NCBI GenBank assembly: GCA_945952315.1
Contig: CAMFIE010000002.1
Span: forward strand, 362,089 to 426,088
Direction: 5' to 3'
DNA length: 64,000 bases
From: an uncultured Rhizobium sp.
GTDB taxonomy: Bacteria; Pseudomonadota; Alphaproteobacteria; Rhizobiales; Rhizobiaceae
In this document: positions 1 to 7,532 of the stretch, piece by piece
How the letters are laid out: each line of letters begins with the position of its first letter
Position numbering within the stretch: position 1 is the stretch's first letter
Position numbers and translations under genes: made by a program
Notes under the pieces: model-generated
Seen by the model: the letters and a program-made list of their open reading frames with translations, nothing else
Databases searched by the model: none
What the model was told of the DNA's origin: nothing

Positions 1-872
1 TCCGCGTCGGTTCCGCTTCGGACAATGCCGCCTACTGGTCGATTGCGACCACCATGCGGTCTGACAAGCAGGCTCTCTCCACAGTTCAGGATGCCCTCGG
101 TCTCGCTGCTTCCAAGGTCGACACGGCCTATGCCGGTCTTGAAACCGCCATCGACATCATCTCGACCATCAAGTCGAAGCTGACGACCGCGCAGGAAACC
201 GGCGTCGACAAGGACAAGATCAACAAGGAACTGACCGAGCTGAAGAACCAGCTGACGTCCGTTGCAACCTCCGCTTCCTTCTCGGGCGAAAACTGGCTCT
301 ATAACGCCTCGACTGCGGCCAACGGTCAGAAGACCATGGTGGGCTCCTTTGTCCGCAATTCCGACAACACCATCTCAATCATGACCATCAACTTCGATTC
401 CGCGACGTCGACCCTGATCGACAAGGATACGGCCAGCCGTGGCCTGCTGTCCAAAAGCTATTACATTACGGCTCCGGGCAACAACGGTGGCGCGAACGTC
501 ACGCACACCTATTATCTGATCAACTGCGCTGCAACCAACGGCCCGGGCCAGAACGACAAGGAAATCAAGCTGGATTCCACAACCACCAATACGGTGGTTG
601 GGGAAATGCAGGCCGCTGTCGAACAGATGTTGAAGTCGGTCACCGATGCGGCATCCACATTGGGCTCCACCAAGAGCCGCATCGAAATGCAGGGCAATTT
701 TGTCAAGACCCTCACGGATACCTTTGCCAAGGGTATCGGTCGACTGGTGGACGCAGACATGAACGAGGAATCGACCCGCCTCAAGGCCCTGCAAACCCAG
801 CAGCAGCTCGGCATTCAGGCGCTTTCGATTGCCAATGGCAGCGCCCAGAACATGCTGCAGCTCTTCCGCTAA
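1..872 (+). CDS. fla: Flagellin, 5' end outside window
   Basis: Filament subunit, missing roughly its first 45 codons because the window starts inside the gene; the reading frame enters at base 3 (R-V-G-S-A-S-D-N-A-A-Y-W). The conserved D0/D1 N-terminal block (DNAAYWSIATTMRSD) and the C-terminal block (GRLVDADMNEESTRLKALQ to LLQLFR-type end) are both present, with only a short variable centre, as usual for about 320-residue rhizobial flagellins. Bases 207-569 are identical to 2689-3051 in the third flagellin gene, while the flanks differ, which points to recent gene conversion. A strong terminator follows at 899. It is the first of seven tandem flagellin genes in the window. Confidence 0.95.
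   Translation, partial: RVGSASDNAAYWSIATTMRSDKQALSTVQDALGLAASKVDTAYAGLETAIDIISTIKSKLTTAQETGVDKDKINKELTELKNQLTSVATSASFSGENWLYNASTAANGQKTMVGSFVRNSDNTISIMTINFDSATSTLIDKDTASRGLLSKSYYITAPGNNGGANVTHTYYLINCAATNGPGQNDKEIKLDSTTTNTVVGEMQAAVEQMLKSVTDAASTLGSTKSRIEMQGNFVKTLTDTFAKGIGRLVDADMNEESTRLKALQTQQQLGIQALSIANGSAQNMLQLFR
207..569 (+). repeat. 363-bp exact direct repeat, copy 1 (flagellin centre)
   Basis: Read by eye, these 363 bases match 2689-3051 with no difference, silent sites included. The bases on either side diverge at once (GTC versus CTG before; CTG versus ATC after). The tract covers the central, filament-exposed part of the flagellin and part of its D1 helix. Confidence 0.9.
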
Positions 873-898
873 GACGGAAAGGCAAGTCCGGAACGACG

Positions 899-926
899 GG
901 GAGGCGGGAAACCGCCTCCCTTTTTT
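899..926 (+). terminator. Rho-independent terminator of flagellin 1
   Basis: A 9-bp stem (GGGAGGCGG / CCGCCTCCC) with a GAAA loop is followed by six T, 27 bases after the stop codon. Confidence 0.9.
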
Positions 927-984
927 GTCTGCGTAATTCAATTGTATAAAACATCTAAAATTCATAAAATGCTAACTTAAGAAT

Positions 985-1000
985 TTAGACACGATTTAAG
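985..1000. promoter_or_regulatory. Near-consensus CtrA-type box upstream of flagellin 2
   Basis: TTAGACACGATTTAAG matches TTAA-N7-TTAA at 7 of 8 positions. It lies 57 bases before the dyad that opens the shared flagellin leader, similar to the placement of the boxes before flagellins 4, 5 and 7. Confidence 0.4.
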
Positions 1001-1057
1001 AAAATTGATGCTAAAACACGGATGACAGTGATTAATCTTTGAGTAACGAGTTTAAGT

Positions 1058-1134
1058 GGCATGAGGTCCAGCACACTGTCTCCGGTAGCCAGTCCGGGAT
1101 GTCCCTAGTTTCTGTTTTTCTTAGCCAAGGGGCA
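1058..1134 (+). promoter_or_regulatory. Conserved flagellin leader element, copy 1
   Basis: Three conserved pieces stand in fixed order: a dyad GGCATGAGGTC (1058-1068), a hairpin CCGG (1082-1085)/CCGG (1094-1097), then ATGTCCC (1099-1105), whose TGTCCC can pair with GGGGCA (1129-1134), the purine block 7 bases before the start codon. Pairing would hide the ribosome-binding site. The same layout recurs before the five following flagellin genes. Confidence 0.75.
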
Positions 1135-1141
1135 AATCAAC

Positions 1142-2101
1142 ATGTCTAGCATCAACACGAATACTGCCGCCATTGCGGCACTGAACATCCTGCATTCGAT
1201 CGACAAGCAGATGGATGGTGTCCAGAACCGCATTTCCACCGGCCTGCGTGTCGGCTCGGCCACTGACAATGCGGCCTACTGGTCGATTGCCACCACCATG
1301 CGGTCGGACAAGCAGGCGCTTTCCACCATTCAGGATGCGCTGGGTCTTGCCGCCTCCAAGGTCGATACGGCCTACGCGGGCCTCGAAACGGCGGCCGATA
1401 TCATCTCGACCATCAAGACGAAGCTGACAACCGCGCAGGAAACCGGCGTCGACAAGGACAAGGTCAACCGCGAAATCACCGAACTGAAGAACCAGCTGCT
1501 CTCGGTTGCGTCATCGGCGTCCTTCTCGGGTGAAAACTGGCTGATGAATACATCGACCCTCGGGCCGCAGGTGAAGACCATGGTCGGCTCCTTTGTCCGC
1601 GACAGCAACAACAACATCTCGATCCAGAACATCACTTTCGATGCGGCCACGTCAAACCTGATCGACAAGGATTCGGCCACCCGTGGTGTGCTGACCAAGA
1701 ACTATCAGATCAGCACAAACGGCACGACGACGAATTATTATCTGATCAACGTGACCGCGACCAACGGCAACCCGGGCAACAACGACAAGGAAATCAAGCT
1801 GGCGGCGACCACGTCCAATGCGTCCATTGCCGAAATGCAATCCGCTGTGGAACTGATGCTGAAGGCCGTGACCGATGCGGCGGCCACGCTTGGCTCCGTC
1901 AAGGGCCGTGTCGAGACCCAGAGCAATTTCGTGAAGACCATTTCCGACACGATCACCAAGGGCATCAGCCGCCTGGTGGATGCGGATATGAACGAGGAAT
2001 CGACAAGGCTGAAGGCGCTGCAGACCCAGCAGCAGCTCGGCATTCAGGCGCTTTCGATTGCCAATGGCAGCGCCCAGAACCTGCTGCAGCTCTTCCGCTA
2101 G
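1142..2101 (+). CDS. fla: Flagellin (second of seven)
   Basis: Complete 319-residue flagellin, secreted by the flagellar export apparatus and polymerised into the filament. The N-terminal D0/D1 part (MSSINTNTAAIAALNIL, then DNAAYWSIATTMRSD near residues 43-57) and the C-terminal D0 part (ADMNEESTRLKALQTQQQL to the LLQLFR end) are intact; the centre is short, so D2/D3 domains are lacking. The start at 1142 is preceded by AAGGGGCA with a 7-base spacer. The last 60 bases are almost identical to flagellin 1. The gene has its own leader element and terminator and so forms a single-gene unit. Confidence 0.96.
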   Translation: MSSINTNTAAIAALNILHSIDKQMDGVQNRISTGLRVGSATDNAAYWSIATTMRSDKQALSTIQDALGLAASKVDTAYAGLETAADIISTIKTKLTTAQETGVDKDKVNREITELKNQLLSVASSASFSGENWLMNTSTLGPQVKTMVGSFVRDSNNNISIQNITFDAATSNLIDKDSATRGVLTKNYQISTNGTTTNYYLINVTATNGNPGNNDKEIKLAATTSNASIAEMQSAVELMLKAVTDAAATLGSVKGRVETQSNFVKTISDTITKGISRLVDADMNEESTRLKALQTQQQLGIQALSIANGSAQNLLQLFR

Positions 2102-2129
2102 GAGCGTGCGTTCAGAGAAAGAAGACGGG

Positions 2130-2156
2130 GGGAGGCGGTCCTACGCCTCCCTTTTT
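2130..2156 (+). terminator. Rho-independent terminator of flagellin 2
   Basis: An 8-bp stem GGGAGGCG / CGCCTCCC (2130-2137, 2144-2151) is followed by five T. Confidence 0.9.
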
Positions 2157-2294
2157 ATTTTTGTTTTCCTTCATAACTAACTGAAAACAAAAATAAAAAA
2201 ATGAATCCGAATATGAGAATTTTACTACTCATTAACCATGCGTGTTTTATCACATGATCATACGGCAGTGGTTAGACGAAAACACAGTCTAGCA

Positions 2295-2373
2295 GGCATG
2301 ATGTCGCCGCACTGCCCCCGGTAGCGTAAAGACAGTCCGGATGTCCCTTTCACGTATTGCCATTCAAGGGGCT
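2295..2373 (+). promoter_or_regulatory. Conserved flagellin leader element, copy 2
   Basis: Dyad GGCATGATGTC (2295-2305), CCGG/CCGG hairpin arms (2318-2321, 2337-2340), ATGTCCC (2341-2347) and GGGGC (2368-2372). Here the GUCCC/GGGGC pairing is 5 bp. The ATG inside ATGTCCC is in frame with the flagellin and could be mistaken for its start, but it is part of the leader. Confidence 0.75.
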
Positions 2374-2379
2374 CTTCTC

Positions 2380-3354
2380 ATGACCAGCATTATCACCAAT
2401 TCCGGCGCTATGGCCGCACTCTCGGTTCTGCGTAACATTGACTCCAGCATGGAAACAACACAGGGCCGCATCTCCTCCGGCTATCGTGTTGCAGAAGCTT
2501 CGGACAACGCCGCCTACTGGTCGATTGCGACCACCATGCGCTCTGACAACAAGGCGCTCGGCACCGTGCAGGAAGCGCTGGGTCTTGCCGCGGCCAAGGT
2601 GGATACGGCCTATGCAGGCCTCGATAACGCAATCGACCTGCTCTCCACCATCAAGTCCAAGCTGACGGCCGCTTCCGAACAGGGCCTGGACAAGGACAAG
2701 ATCAACAAGGAACTGACCGAGCTGAAGAACCAGCTGACGTCCGTTGCAACCTCCGCTTCCTTCTCGGGCGAAAACTGGCTCTATAACGCCTCGACTGCGG
2801 CCAACGGTCAGAAGACCATGGTGGGCTCCTTTGTCCGCAATTCCGACAACACCATCTCAATCATGACCATCAACTTCGATTCCGCGACGTCGACCCTGAT
2901 CGACAAGGATACGGCCAGCCGTGGCCTGCTGTCCAAAAGCTATTACATTACGGCTCCGGGCAACAACGGTGGCGCGAACGTCACGCACACCTATTATCTG
3001 ATCAACTGCGCTGCAACCAACGGCCCGGGCCAGAACGACAAGGAAATCAAGATCGATTCGACCACCACGGCGGCCGTGATTGGCGAAATGGCCAACGCGG
3101 TGGAACAGATGCTGAAAGCGGCGACCGATGCGGCGGCGACACTCGGTGCCACCAAAACCCGTATCGATACGCAGAACACCTTCGTGAAATCGCTCTCCGA
3201 CTCGATCACCCGCGGTGTGGGCCGACTGGTGGATGCGGACATGAACGAGGAATCGACCAAGCTGAAGGCCCTGCAGACGCAGCAGCAGCTGGGCATACAG
3301 TCGCTCTCGATTGCGAATTCGGCAGCGCAGAACCTGATGCAGCTCTTCCGTTAA
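2380..3354 (+). CDS. fla: Flagellin (third of seven)
   Basis: Complete 324-residue filament protein starting MTSIITNSGAMAALSVL. I chose 2380 rather than the in-frame ATG at 2341 because every sister gene starts with M-[TS]-S at the same distance after the GGGGC block, and because 2341 is the conserved ATGTCCC leader motif. Conserved D0/D1 ends are present (DNAAYWSIATTMRSDN; ADMNEESTKLKALQ). The central 363 bp are a perfect copy of those in flagellin 1. A stable terminator follows at 3377. Confidence 0.96.
   Translation: MTSIITNSGAMAALSVLRNIDSSMETTQGRISSGYRVAEASDNAAYWSIATTMRSDNKALGTVQEALGLAAAKVDTAYAGLDNAIDLLSTIKSKLTAASEQGLDKDKINKELTELKNQLTSVATSASFSGENWLYNASTAANGQKTMVGSFVRNSDNTISIMTINFDSATSTLIDKDTASRGLLSKSYYITAPGNNGGANVTHTYYLINCAATNGPGQNDKEIKIDSTTTAAVIGEMANAVEQMLKAATDAAATLGATKTRIDTQNTFVKSLSDSITRGVGRLVDADMNEESTKLKALQTQQQLGIQSLSIANSAAQNLMQLFR
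2689..3051 (+). repeat. 363-bp exact direct repeat, copy 2 (flagellin centre)
   Basis: Identical to 207-569 at an offset of 2482 bases, while both flanking coding parts differ between the two genes. This is the signature of a conversion tract between tandem paralogues. Confidence 0.9.
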
Positions 3355-3376
3355 ACCGGTCTCGCGTCAACGGAGC

Positions 3377-3409
3377 AACCCGCCTGAACCCCGTGTTCAG
3401 GCGGGTTTT
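3377..3409 (+). terminator. Rho-independent terminator of flagellin 3
   Basis: A 12-bp perfect stem (AACCCGCCTGAA / TTCAGGCGGGTT) ends in four T. Confidence 0.9.
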
Positions 3410-3481
3410 CCGCGTTCTGAAAGTTATAAACTATTGAGATTATATATAACTTTAGAAAAATCTTATTTACAGTCAGGAAAA

Positions 3482-3497
3482 TTAACGATAGGTTAAC
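3482..3497. promoter_or_regulatory. CtrA-type box upstream of flagellin 4
   Basis: TTAACGATAGGTTAAC is a perfect TTAA-N7-TTAAC, the full binding site of the cell-cycle regulator CtrA as known from Caulobacter. It ends 41 bases before the leader dyad. Binding here is inferred. Confidence 0.55.
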
Positions 3498-3538
3498 CAT
3501 ATTCCGACGGTGGCCAGCAAGAATCACTTTGGCTGGCT

Positions 3539-3611
3539 GACATGATGTCATTCCTCCGTCCCCGGTTTCCTATTCCGGAATGTCCCTTCCATCAGACGAC
3601 CATCAGGGGCG
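3539..3611 (+). promoter_or_regulatory. Conserved flagellin leader element, copy 3
   Basis: Dyad GACATGATGTC (3539-3549, a perfect inverted repeat around one G), CCGG arms (3562-3565, 3575-3578), ATGTCCC (3580-3586) and GGGGCG (3606-3611), 5 bases before the start codon. TGTCCC/GGGGCG can pair over 6 bp with G-U wobbles. Confidence 0.75.
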
Positions 3612-3616
3612 ATTTC

Positions 3617-4633
3617 ATGTCCAGCATTTTGACGAATGGCGCAGCGCTGGCTGCGCTCCAGACCTTGCGCGATACCGATACCAAACTCGAGAAGACGCAG
3701 GGCCGCATTTCCTCCGGCTACCGCGTGGGGAAAGCCGCAGACAACGCGGCCTACTGGTCTATTGCCACCACCATGCGCTCCGATGTCAGCGCGCTTTCCA
3801 CCACCATGGATGCGATGGGCCTTGCCGCCGCAAAGACCGACACGACCTATGCCGGTCTCGAGCAGGCCATCGAGCTCGTCAAGACCATCAAGAGCAAGCT
3901 TGTCGCCGCCGCCGAACTGACGACGGACAAGGACAAGGTGAACAAGGAAATCATCGAGCTGAAGAACCAACTGGTTTCCGCCGCCGCCTCTTCATCCTTC
4001 TCCGGTGAAAACTGGCTCTACAACACCTCGACCGTTGCGGTCGGCACCAAGGAAATGGTCGGCTCCTTCACCCGCAATGCGGATGGCACCATTTCCGTGC
4101 AGACGATCAATTTCGATGCTTCCAAATCGGTGCTCTGCGATAAAAGCGCGGCCGCACGTGGTCTGCTGACCGGGAGTGTAGGCGTTACCTATACGACCAC
4201 GACAAACACGAACACGACGAACGCCCAGGGTAACCCCATCCAGGTGCAGACGAACACGACGGCCGTTTCGAACTTCTTCCTTGTGAACCTCACCTCTACA
4301 ACCTCGGCATCCGGGACGGAAATCACGATCAGCAGCACCACATCCGCAAACGATCTTCAGTATATGACGAACGCGGTGGAAAAGATCCTCAGCACGCTCA
4401 CCGATGTGGCATCCCAGCTCGGTGCGGTCCAGAACCGCGTGAACACCCAGAACACCTTCGTGAAGAACCTCGTGGATGTGATGCAGAAGGGCGTCGGCCG
4501 TCTCGTCGATGCGGACATGAACGAGGAATCGACCCGCCTCAAGGCCTTGCAGACGCAGCAGCAGCTCGGCATCCAGTCGCTCTCGATTGCCAATACCAAC
4601 GCGGAAAACATTCTCCAGCTCTTCCGTCAGTAA
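3617..4633 (+). CDS. fla: Flagellin (fourth of seven)
   Basis: Complete 338-residue filament protein starting MSSILTNGAALAALQTL at 3617, placed like its paralogues after the GGGGCG block. The conserved ends are intact. The centre carries an extra Thr/Asn-rich stretch (roughly residues 190-225, with repeated TTTTNTN-like and QTNTT runs) that the other six flagellins lack, so it probably has a different surface loop. The in-frame extension back to 3542 is the conserved leader and not coding. It ends with an extra Gln (LLQLFRQ-type), as does the seventh copy. Confidence 0.95.
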   Translation: MSSILTNGAALAALQTLRDTDTKLEKTQGRISSGYRVGKAADNAAYWSIATTMRSDVSALSTTMDAMGLAAAKTDTTYAGLEQAIELVKTIKSKLVAAAELTTDKDKVNKEIIELKNQLVSAAASSSFSGENWLYNTSTVAVGTKEMVGSFTRNADGTISVQTINFDASKSVLCDKSAAARGLLTGSVGVTYTTTTNTNTTNAQGNPIQVQTNTTAVSNFFLVNLTSTTSASGTEITISSTTSANDLQYMTNAVEKILSTLTDVASQLGAVQNRVNTQNTFVKNLVDVMQKGVGRLVDADMNEESTRLKALQTQQQLGIQSLSIANTNAENILQLFRQ

Positions 4634-4682
4634 GCGGCGAGCACCCCCTTTTTTTCACCTATCCGATTCAGGATTTTTATCT

Positions 4683-4716
4683 GGCCGTCTCCACCCGGAG
4701 GCGGCCAATTTTTTTT
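4683..4716 (+). terminator. Rho-independent terminator of flagellin 4
   Basis: A 10-bp stem GGCCGTCTCC / GGAGGCGGCC (one T-G pair) with an ACCC loop is followed by AA and eight T. Confidence 0.9.
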
Positions 4717-4840
4717 AACATTTACCAGCGGGTTTTCGGGCCTGAAAAATTAAATAGTAAAAACAATGACTTGAAAGGGGTGTTTTTCTCCTGTGACGGC
4801 GCGAAATTTAAGATGTTTGGTTAAAAAGATATTCCGACGC

Positions 4841-4856
4841 TTAGATGTTTATTAAC
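4841..4856. promoter_or_regulatory. Near-consensus CtrA-type box upstream of flagellin 5
   Basis: TTAGATGTTTATTAAC matches TTAA-N7-TTAAC except for one base and ends 64 bases before the leader dyad. Confidence 0.4.
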
Positions 4857-4920
4857 CATAATCATGTCATCTACCGATCATTCGAACGGTGAAATTAATC
4901 ATAAACAACGCGAATTAATT

Positions 4921-4991
4921 GGCATGATGTCGCTCACCGTTGCCGGTAAATAGTCCGGAATGTCCCTCGAAACTCCACTGCTAAAGGGGCA
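4921..4991 (+). promoter_or_regulatory. Conserved flagellin leader element, copy 4
   Basis: Dyad GGCATGATGTC (4921-4931), CCGG arms (4943-4946, 4955-4958), ATGTCCC (4960-4966) and GGGGCA (4986-4991), 6 bases before the start codon. TGTCCC/GGGGCA can form 6 bp. Confidence 0.78.
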
Positions 4992-4997
4992 AGTCCT

Positions 4998-5960
4998 ATG
5001 ACGAGCATTTTGACAAATACCGCAGCCATGGCTGCGCTTCAGACCCTGCGTTCCATCGATATGCATATGGAGCAGACCCAGAATCGAGTTTCTTCTGGCT
5101 ACCGCGTCCAGACCGCATCCGATAACGCTGCCTACTGGTCGATTGCGACCACCATGCGCTCCGACAACAAGGCGCTTTCTGCCGTTGAAGACGCACTCGG
5201 CCTTGGTGCCGCCAAGACCGACACCGCCTATTCCGCCATGGACAGCGCCATCAGCGTTGTTTCCAACATCAAGGCGAAACTGGTGGCCGCCCGCGAACCG
5301 GGTGTGGATCGCGACAAGATCAACAAGGAAGTCACCGAACTCAAGAACCAGCTGAACTCGATCTCGATGTCGGCCTCGTTCTCCGGTGAAAACTGGCTCT
5401 ACAACGACTCGACGACCGCCGTCGGCACCAAGGAAATGGTCGGCTCGTTCGTCCGCACCTCCACCGGCTCGGTCTCGATCCAGACGCTGGAATTCGATGC
5501 CTCCAAGTCGGTGCTGATCGATACCAAGAGCGCCAGCCGCGGTCTCATCACCGTCGGCGTGCAGGTCACCCAGCCGAGCGGCACCACCACCTCGACCGCG
5601 ACCTACTTCCTCTACAACGCCACCTCGACGACCGCTGCCACCGGCTCGGAAATCAAGATCTCCACGACCACCACCGATGACAACCTCGAAGGCATGATCA
5701 TCGCGGTCGACACGATCCTGAAGAACATGACCGACGCCGCCGCAACGCTCGGTGCCGCCAACAGCCGCATCGCGCTGCAGAAGGACTTCGTCAACAGCCT
5801 CACCGATGTGATCGACAAGGGTGTGGGCCGACTGGTGGATGCGGACATGAACGAGGAATCGACCCGCCTCAAGGCACTGCAGACCCAGCAGCAGCTCGGC
5901 ATCCAGGCGCTTTCCATTGCCAACGGCAACGCCCAGAACCTGCTCACGCTGTTCCGTTAA
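4998..5960 (+). CDS. fla: Flagellin (fifth of seven)
   Basis: Complete 320-residue flagellin starting MTSILTNTAAMAALQTL. It has the D0/D1 helices at both ends and the block GVQVTQPSGTTTSTATYFLYN in the centre, shared with the sixth copy and, less exactly, the seventh; copies 5-7 thus form a subgroup apart from copies 1-3. The start follows AAAGGGGCA with a 6-base spacer. It is a single-gene unit with its own leader and terminator. Confidence 0.96.
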   Translation: MTSILTNTAAMAALQTLRSIDMHMEQTQNRVSSGYRVQTASDNAAYWSIATTMRSDNKALSAVEDALGLGAAKTDTAYSAMDSAISVVSNIKAKLVAAREPGVDRDKINKEVTELKNQLNSISMSASFSGENWLYNDSTTAVGTKEMVGSFVRTSTGSVSIQTLEFDASKSVLIDTKSASRGLITVGVQVTQPSGTTTSTATYFLYNATSTTAATGSEIKISTTTTDDNLEGMIIAVDTILKNMTDAAATLGAANSRIALQKDFVNSLTDVIDKGVGRLVDADMNEESTRLKALQTQQQLGIQALSIANGNAQNLLTLFR

Positions 5961-5991
5961 TCCCCGCAAGGGAGACCGTTCTCCGGTCGAA

Positions 5992-6020
5992 GTCCGCGCC
6001 TTTCGGGGCGCGGGCTTTTT
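5992..6020 (+). terminator. Rho-independent terminator of flagellin 5
   Basis: A 9-bp stem GTCCGCGCC / GGCGCGGGC is followed by five T; a second T-rich run is just beyond. Confidence 0.88.
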
Positions 6021-6171
6021 CATTTTTTCTGCCCGCGTTGCGGGCCTTTTCCGCCCTGCAAAATTCCGAAATTATTTGAAATAACAATGATGTTTCAGCA
6101 AATTTTAACGTTAATAGTATTAAGTGAAATCATTAAACGGCGGATTGACCGATAGTGTTCACAAGGTTGGT

Positions 6172-6246
6172 TTGCATGACGCTGGCTGCCGTTGCCGGTA
6201 AGTAAATCCGGTATGTCCCTTCCATATATCTAGTCCAAAAGGGGCA
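6172..6246 (+). promoter_or_regulatory. Conserved flagellin leader element, copy 5
   Basis: A degenerate dyad (TTGCATGACGC, from 6172), CCGG arms (6195-6198, 6208-6211) that extend to 6 bp as UGCCGG/CCGGUA, ATGTCCC (6213-6219), and GGGGCA (6241-6246), 6 bases before the start codon. Confidence 0.75.
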
Positions 6247-6252
6247 GTACCA

Positions 6253-7215
6253 ATGACGAGTATCATGACTAACTCTGCAGCACTTGCAGCGCTTTCCACC
6301 CTGCGTTCCATCGATATGAACATGGAAAAGACGCAGAACTCGATTTCGTCCGGCTACCGGGTCGATACCGCGAAGGATAATGCTGCTTACTGGTCGATCG
6401 CAACCACGATGCGTTCGGACAACAAGGCTCTCTCCACCGTTGAGGATGCCCTTGGTCTTGCTGCAGCGAAAACCGACACCGCCTATAGCGGTCTCGGCAC
6501 GGCAATCGACGTCATCTCCCAGATCAAGGCCAAACTTGTTGCCGCCCGCGAACCGGGCGTGGACAAGGACAAGATCAACAAGGAACTGACGGAACTCAAG
6601 AACCAGCTCAACTCGATCGCGCAGTCCGCTTCGTTCTCGGGTGAAAACTGGCTCTACAATGATTCCACGGCTGCCGCCGGCACCAAGGAAATGGTGGGTT
6701 CCTTTACCCGCAACTCCGCCGGCACGGTTTCGATCCAGACCATCGATTACGATACGTCGAAATCGCTGCTGATCGATACCAAAAACGCAAGCCGTGGCCT
6801 TCTGACTGTCGGCGTCCAGGTGACCCAGCCGAGTGGCACCACCACTTCGACCGCCACCTACTTCCTCTACAACGCATCGTCTGCGACGGCTGCGACCGGT
6901 TCGGAAGTGAAGATCAGCTCTACGACCACCGATGATAACCTTGAAGGTATGATCATGGCCGTGGATTCCACGCTGAAGAGCATGACGGATGCCGCAGCCA
7001 CGCTCGGCGCCACCAATGCGCGCATTCAGAACCAGAGCGATTTCGTCAAGTCTCTGACCGACGTGATCGACAAGGGTGTGGGTCGTCTGGTCGATGCCGA
7101 CATGAACGAGGAGTCGACTCGCCTCAAGGCGCTGCAAACCCAGCAGCAGCTTGGTATCCAGGCGCTGTCGATCGCAAACAGCAACGCGTCCAACATCCTG
7201 CAGCTCTTCCGCTAA
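6253..7215 (+). CDS. fla: Flagellin (sixth of seven)
   Basis: Complete 320-residue flagellin starting MTSIMTNSAALAALSTL, closest in the window to the fifth copy, with which it shares length and most of the centre (GVQVTQPSGTTTSTATYFLYN). Both conserved ends are intact (DNAAYWSIATTMRSDNKALS; ADMNEESTRLKALQTQQQL). The start follows GGGGCA with a 6-base spacer. It has its own leader and terminator. Confidence 0.96.
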   Translation: MTSIMTNSAALAALSTLRSIDMNMEKTQNSISSGYRVDTAKDNAAYWSIATTMRSDNKALSTVEDALGLAAAKTDTAYSGLGTAIDVISQIKAKLVAAREPGVDKDKINKELTELKNQLNSIAQSASFSGENWLYNDSTAAAGTKEMVGSFTRNSAGTVSIQTIDYDTSKSLLIDTKNASRGLLTVGVQVTQPSGTTTSTATYFLYNASSATAATGSEVKISSTTTDDNLEGMIMAVDSTLKSMTDAAATLGATNARIQNQSDFVKSLTDVIDKGVGRLVDADMNEESTRLKALQTQQQLGIQALSIANSNASNILQLFR

Positions 7216-7245
7216 GGGACGAACGCCGCGAATCAACGAAAAAAG

Positions 7246-7275
7246 AGGCCGCGTCTGCAAGGACGCGGCCTTTTT
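7246..7275 (+). terminator. Rho-independent terminator of flagellin 6
   Basis: A perfect 10-bp stem AGGCCGCGTC / GACGCGGCCT runs into a T run. Confidence 0.92.
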
Positions 7276-7372
7276 CGCGTGAAATTTTCATAACTTTTTC
7301 AAGCGCGTCCATACGGGATTCGTTGAATTCATTAATATATTTTTTATAGACAATAATTTTTTCTTAATTGCG

Positions 7373-7388
7373 TTAACCATTTGTTAAC
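7373..7388. promoter_or_regulatory. CtrA-type box upstream of flagellin 7
   Basis: TTAACCATTTGTTAAC is a perfect TTAA-N7-TTAAC. It ends 65 bases before the leader dyad, in an AT-rich stretch with further TTAA half sites. Confidence 0.55.
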
Positions 7389-7453
7389 CTTATTATTGCT
7401 AATGATTTGTTAACAGAACGATGAGCGGGCCACCAGGGCAAAACGTGGCCGCC

Positions 7454-7525
7454 TGCATGAAGCGCTTCATCGTTACCGGTTTCTCTCTGAAATACTCCGG
7501 TATGTCCCGTCATCTTTATGGGGCA
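7454..7525 (+). promoter_or_regulatory. Conserved flagellin leader element, copy 6
   Basis: A degenerate dyad (TGCATGAAGCG, 7454-7464), a 6-bp hairpin UACCGG/CCGGUA around 7474-7502 with core CCGG arms at 7476-7479 and 7497-7500, ATGTCCC (7502-7508) and GGGGCA (7520-7525), 7 bases before the start codon chosen. Confidence 0.75.
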
Positions 7526-7532
7526 AATGACC

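Noticed and set aside
2341..2379. In-frame ATG of the leader motif ATGTCCC as start of flagellin 3
   Set aside because: The motif is present before all six flagellins but in frame only by chance in this one.
4919..4937. Sigma-54-like promoter at the flagellin dyad (TTGGCATGATGTCGC)
   Set aside because: The GG-GC spacing is one base too short and the other copies do not keep GC at that place.
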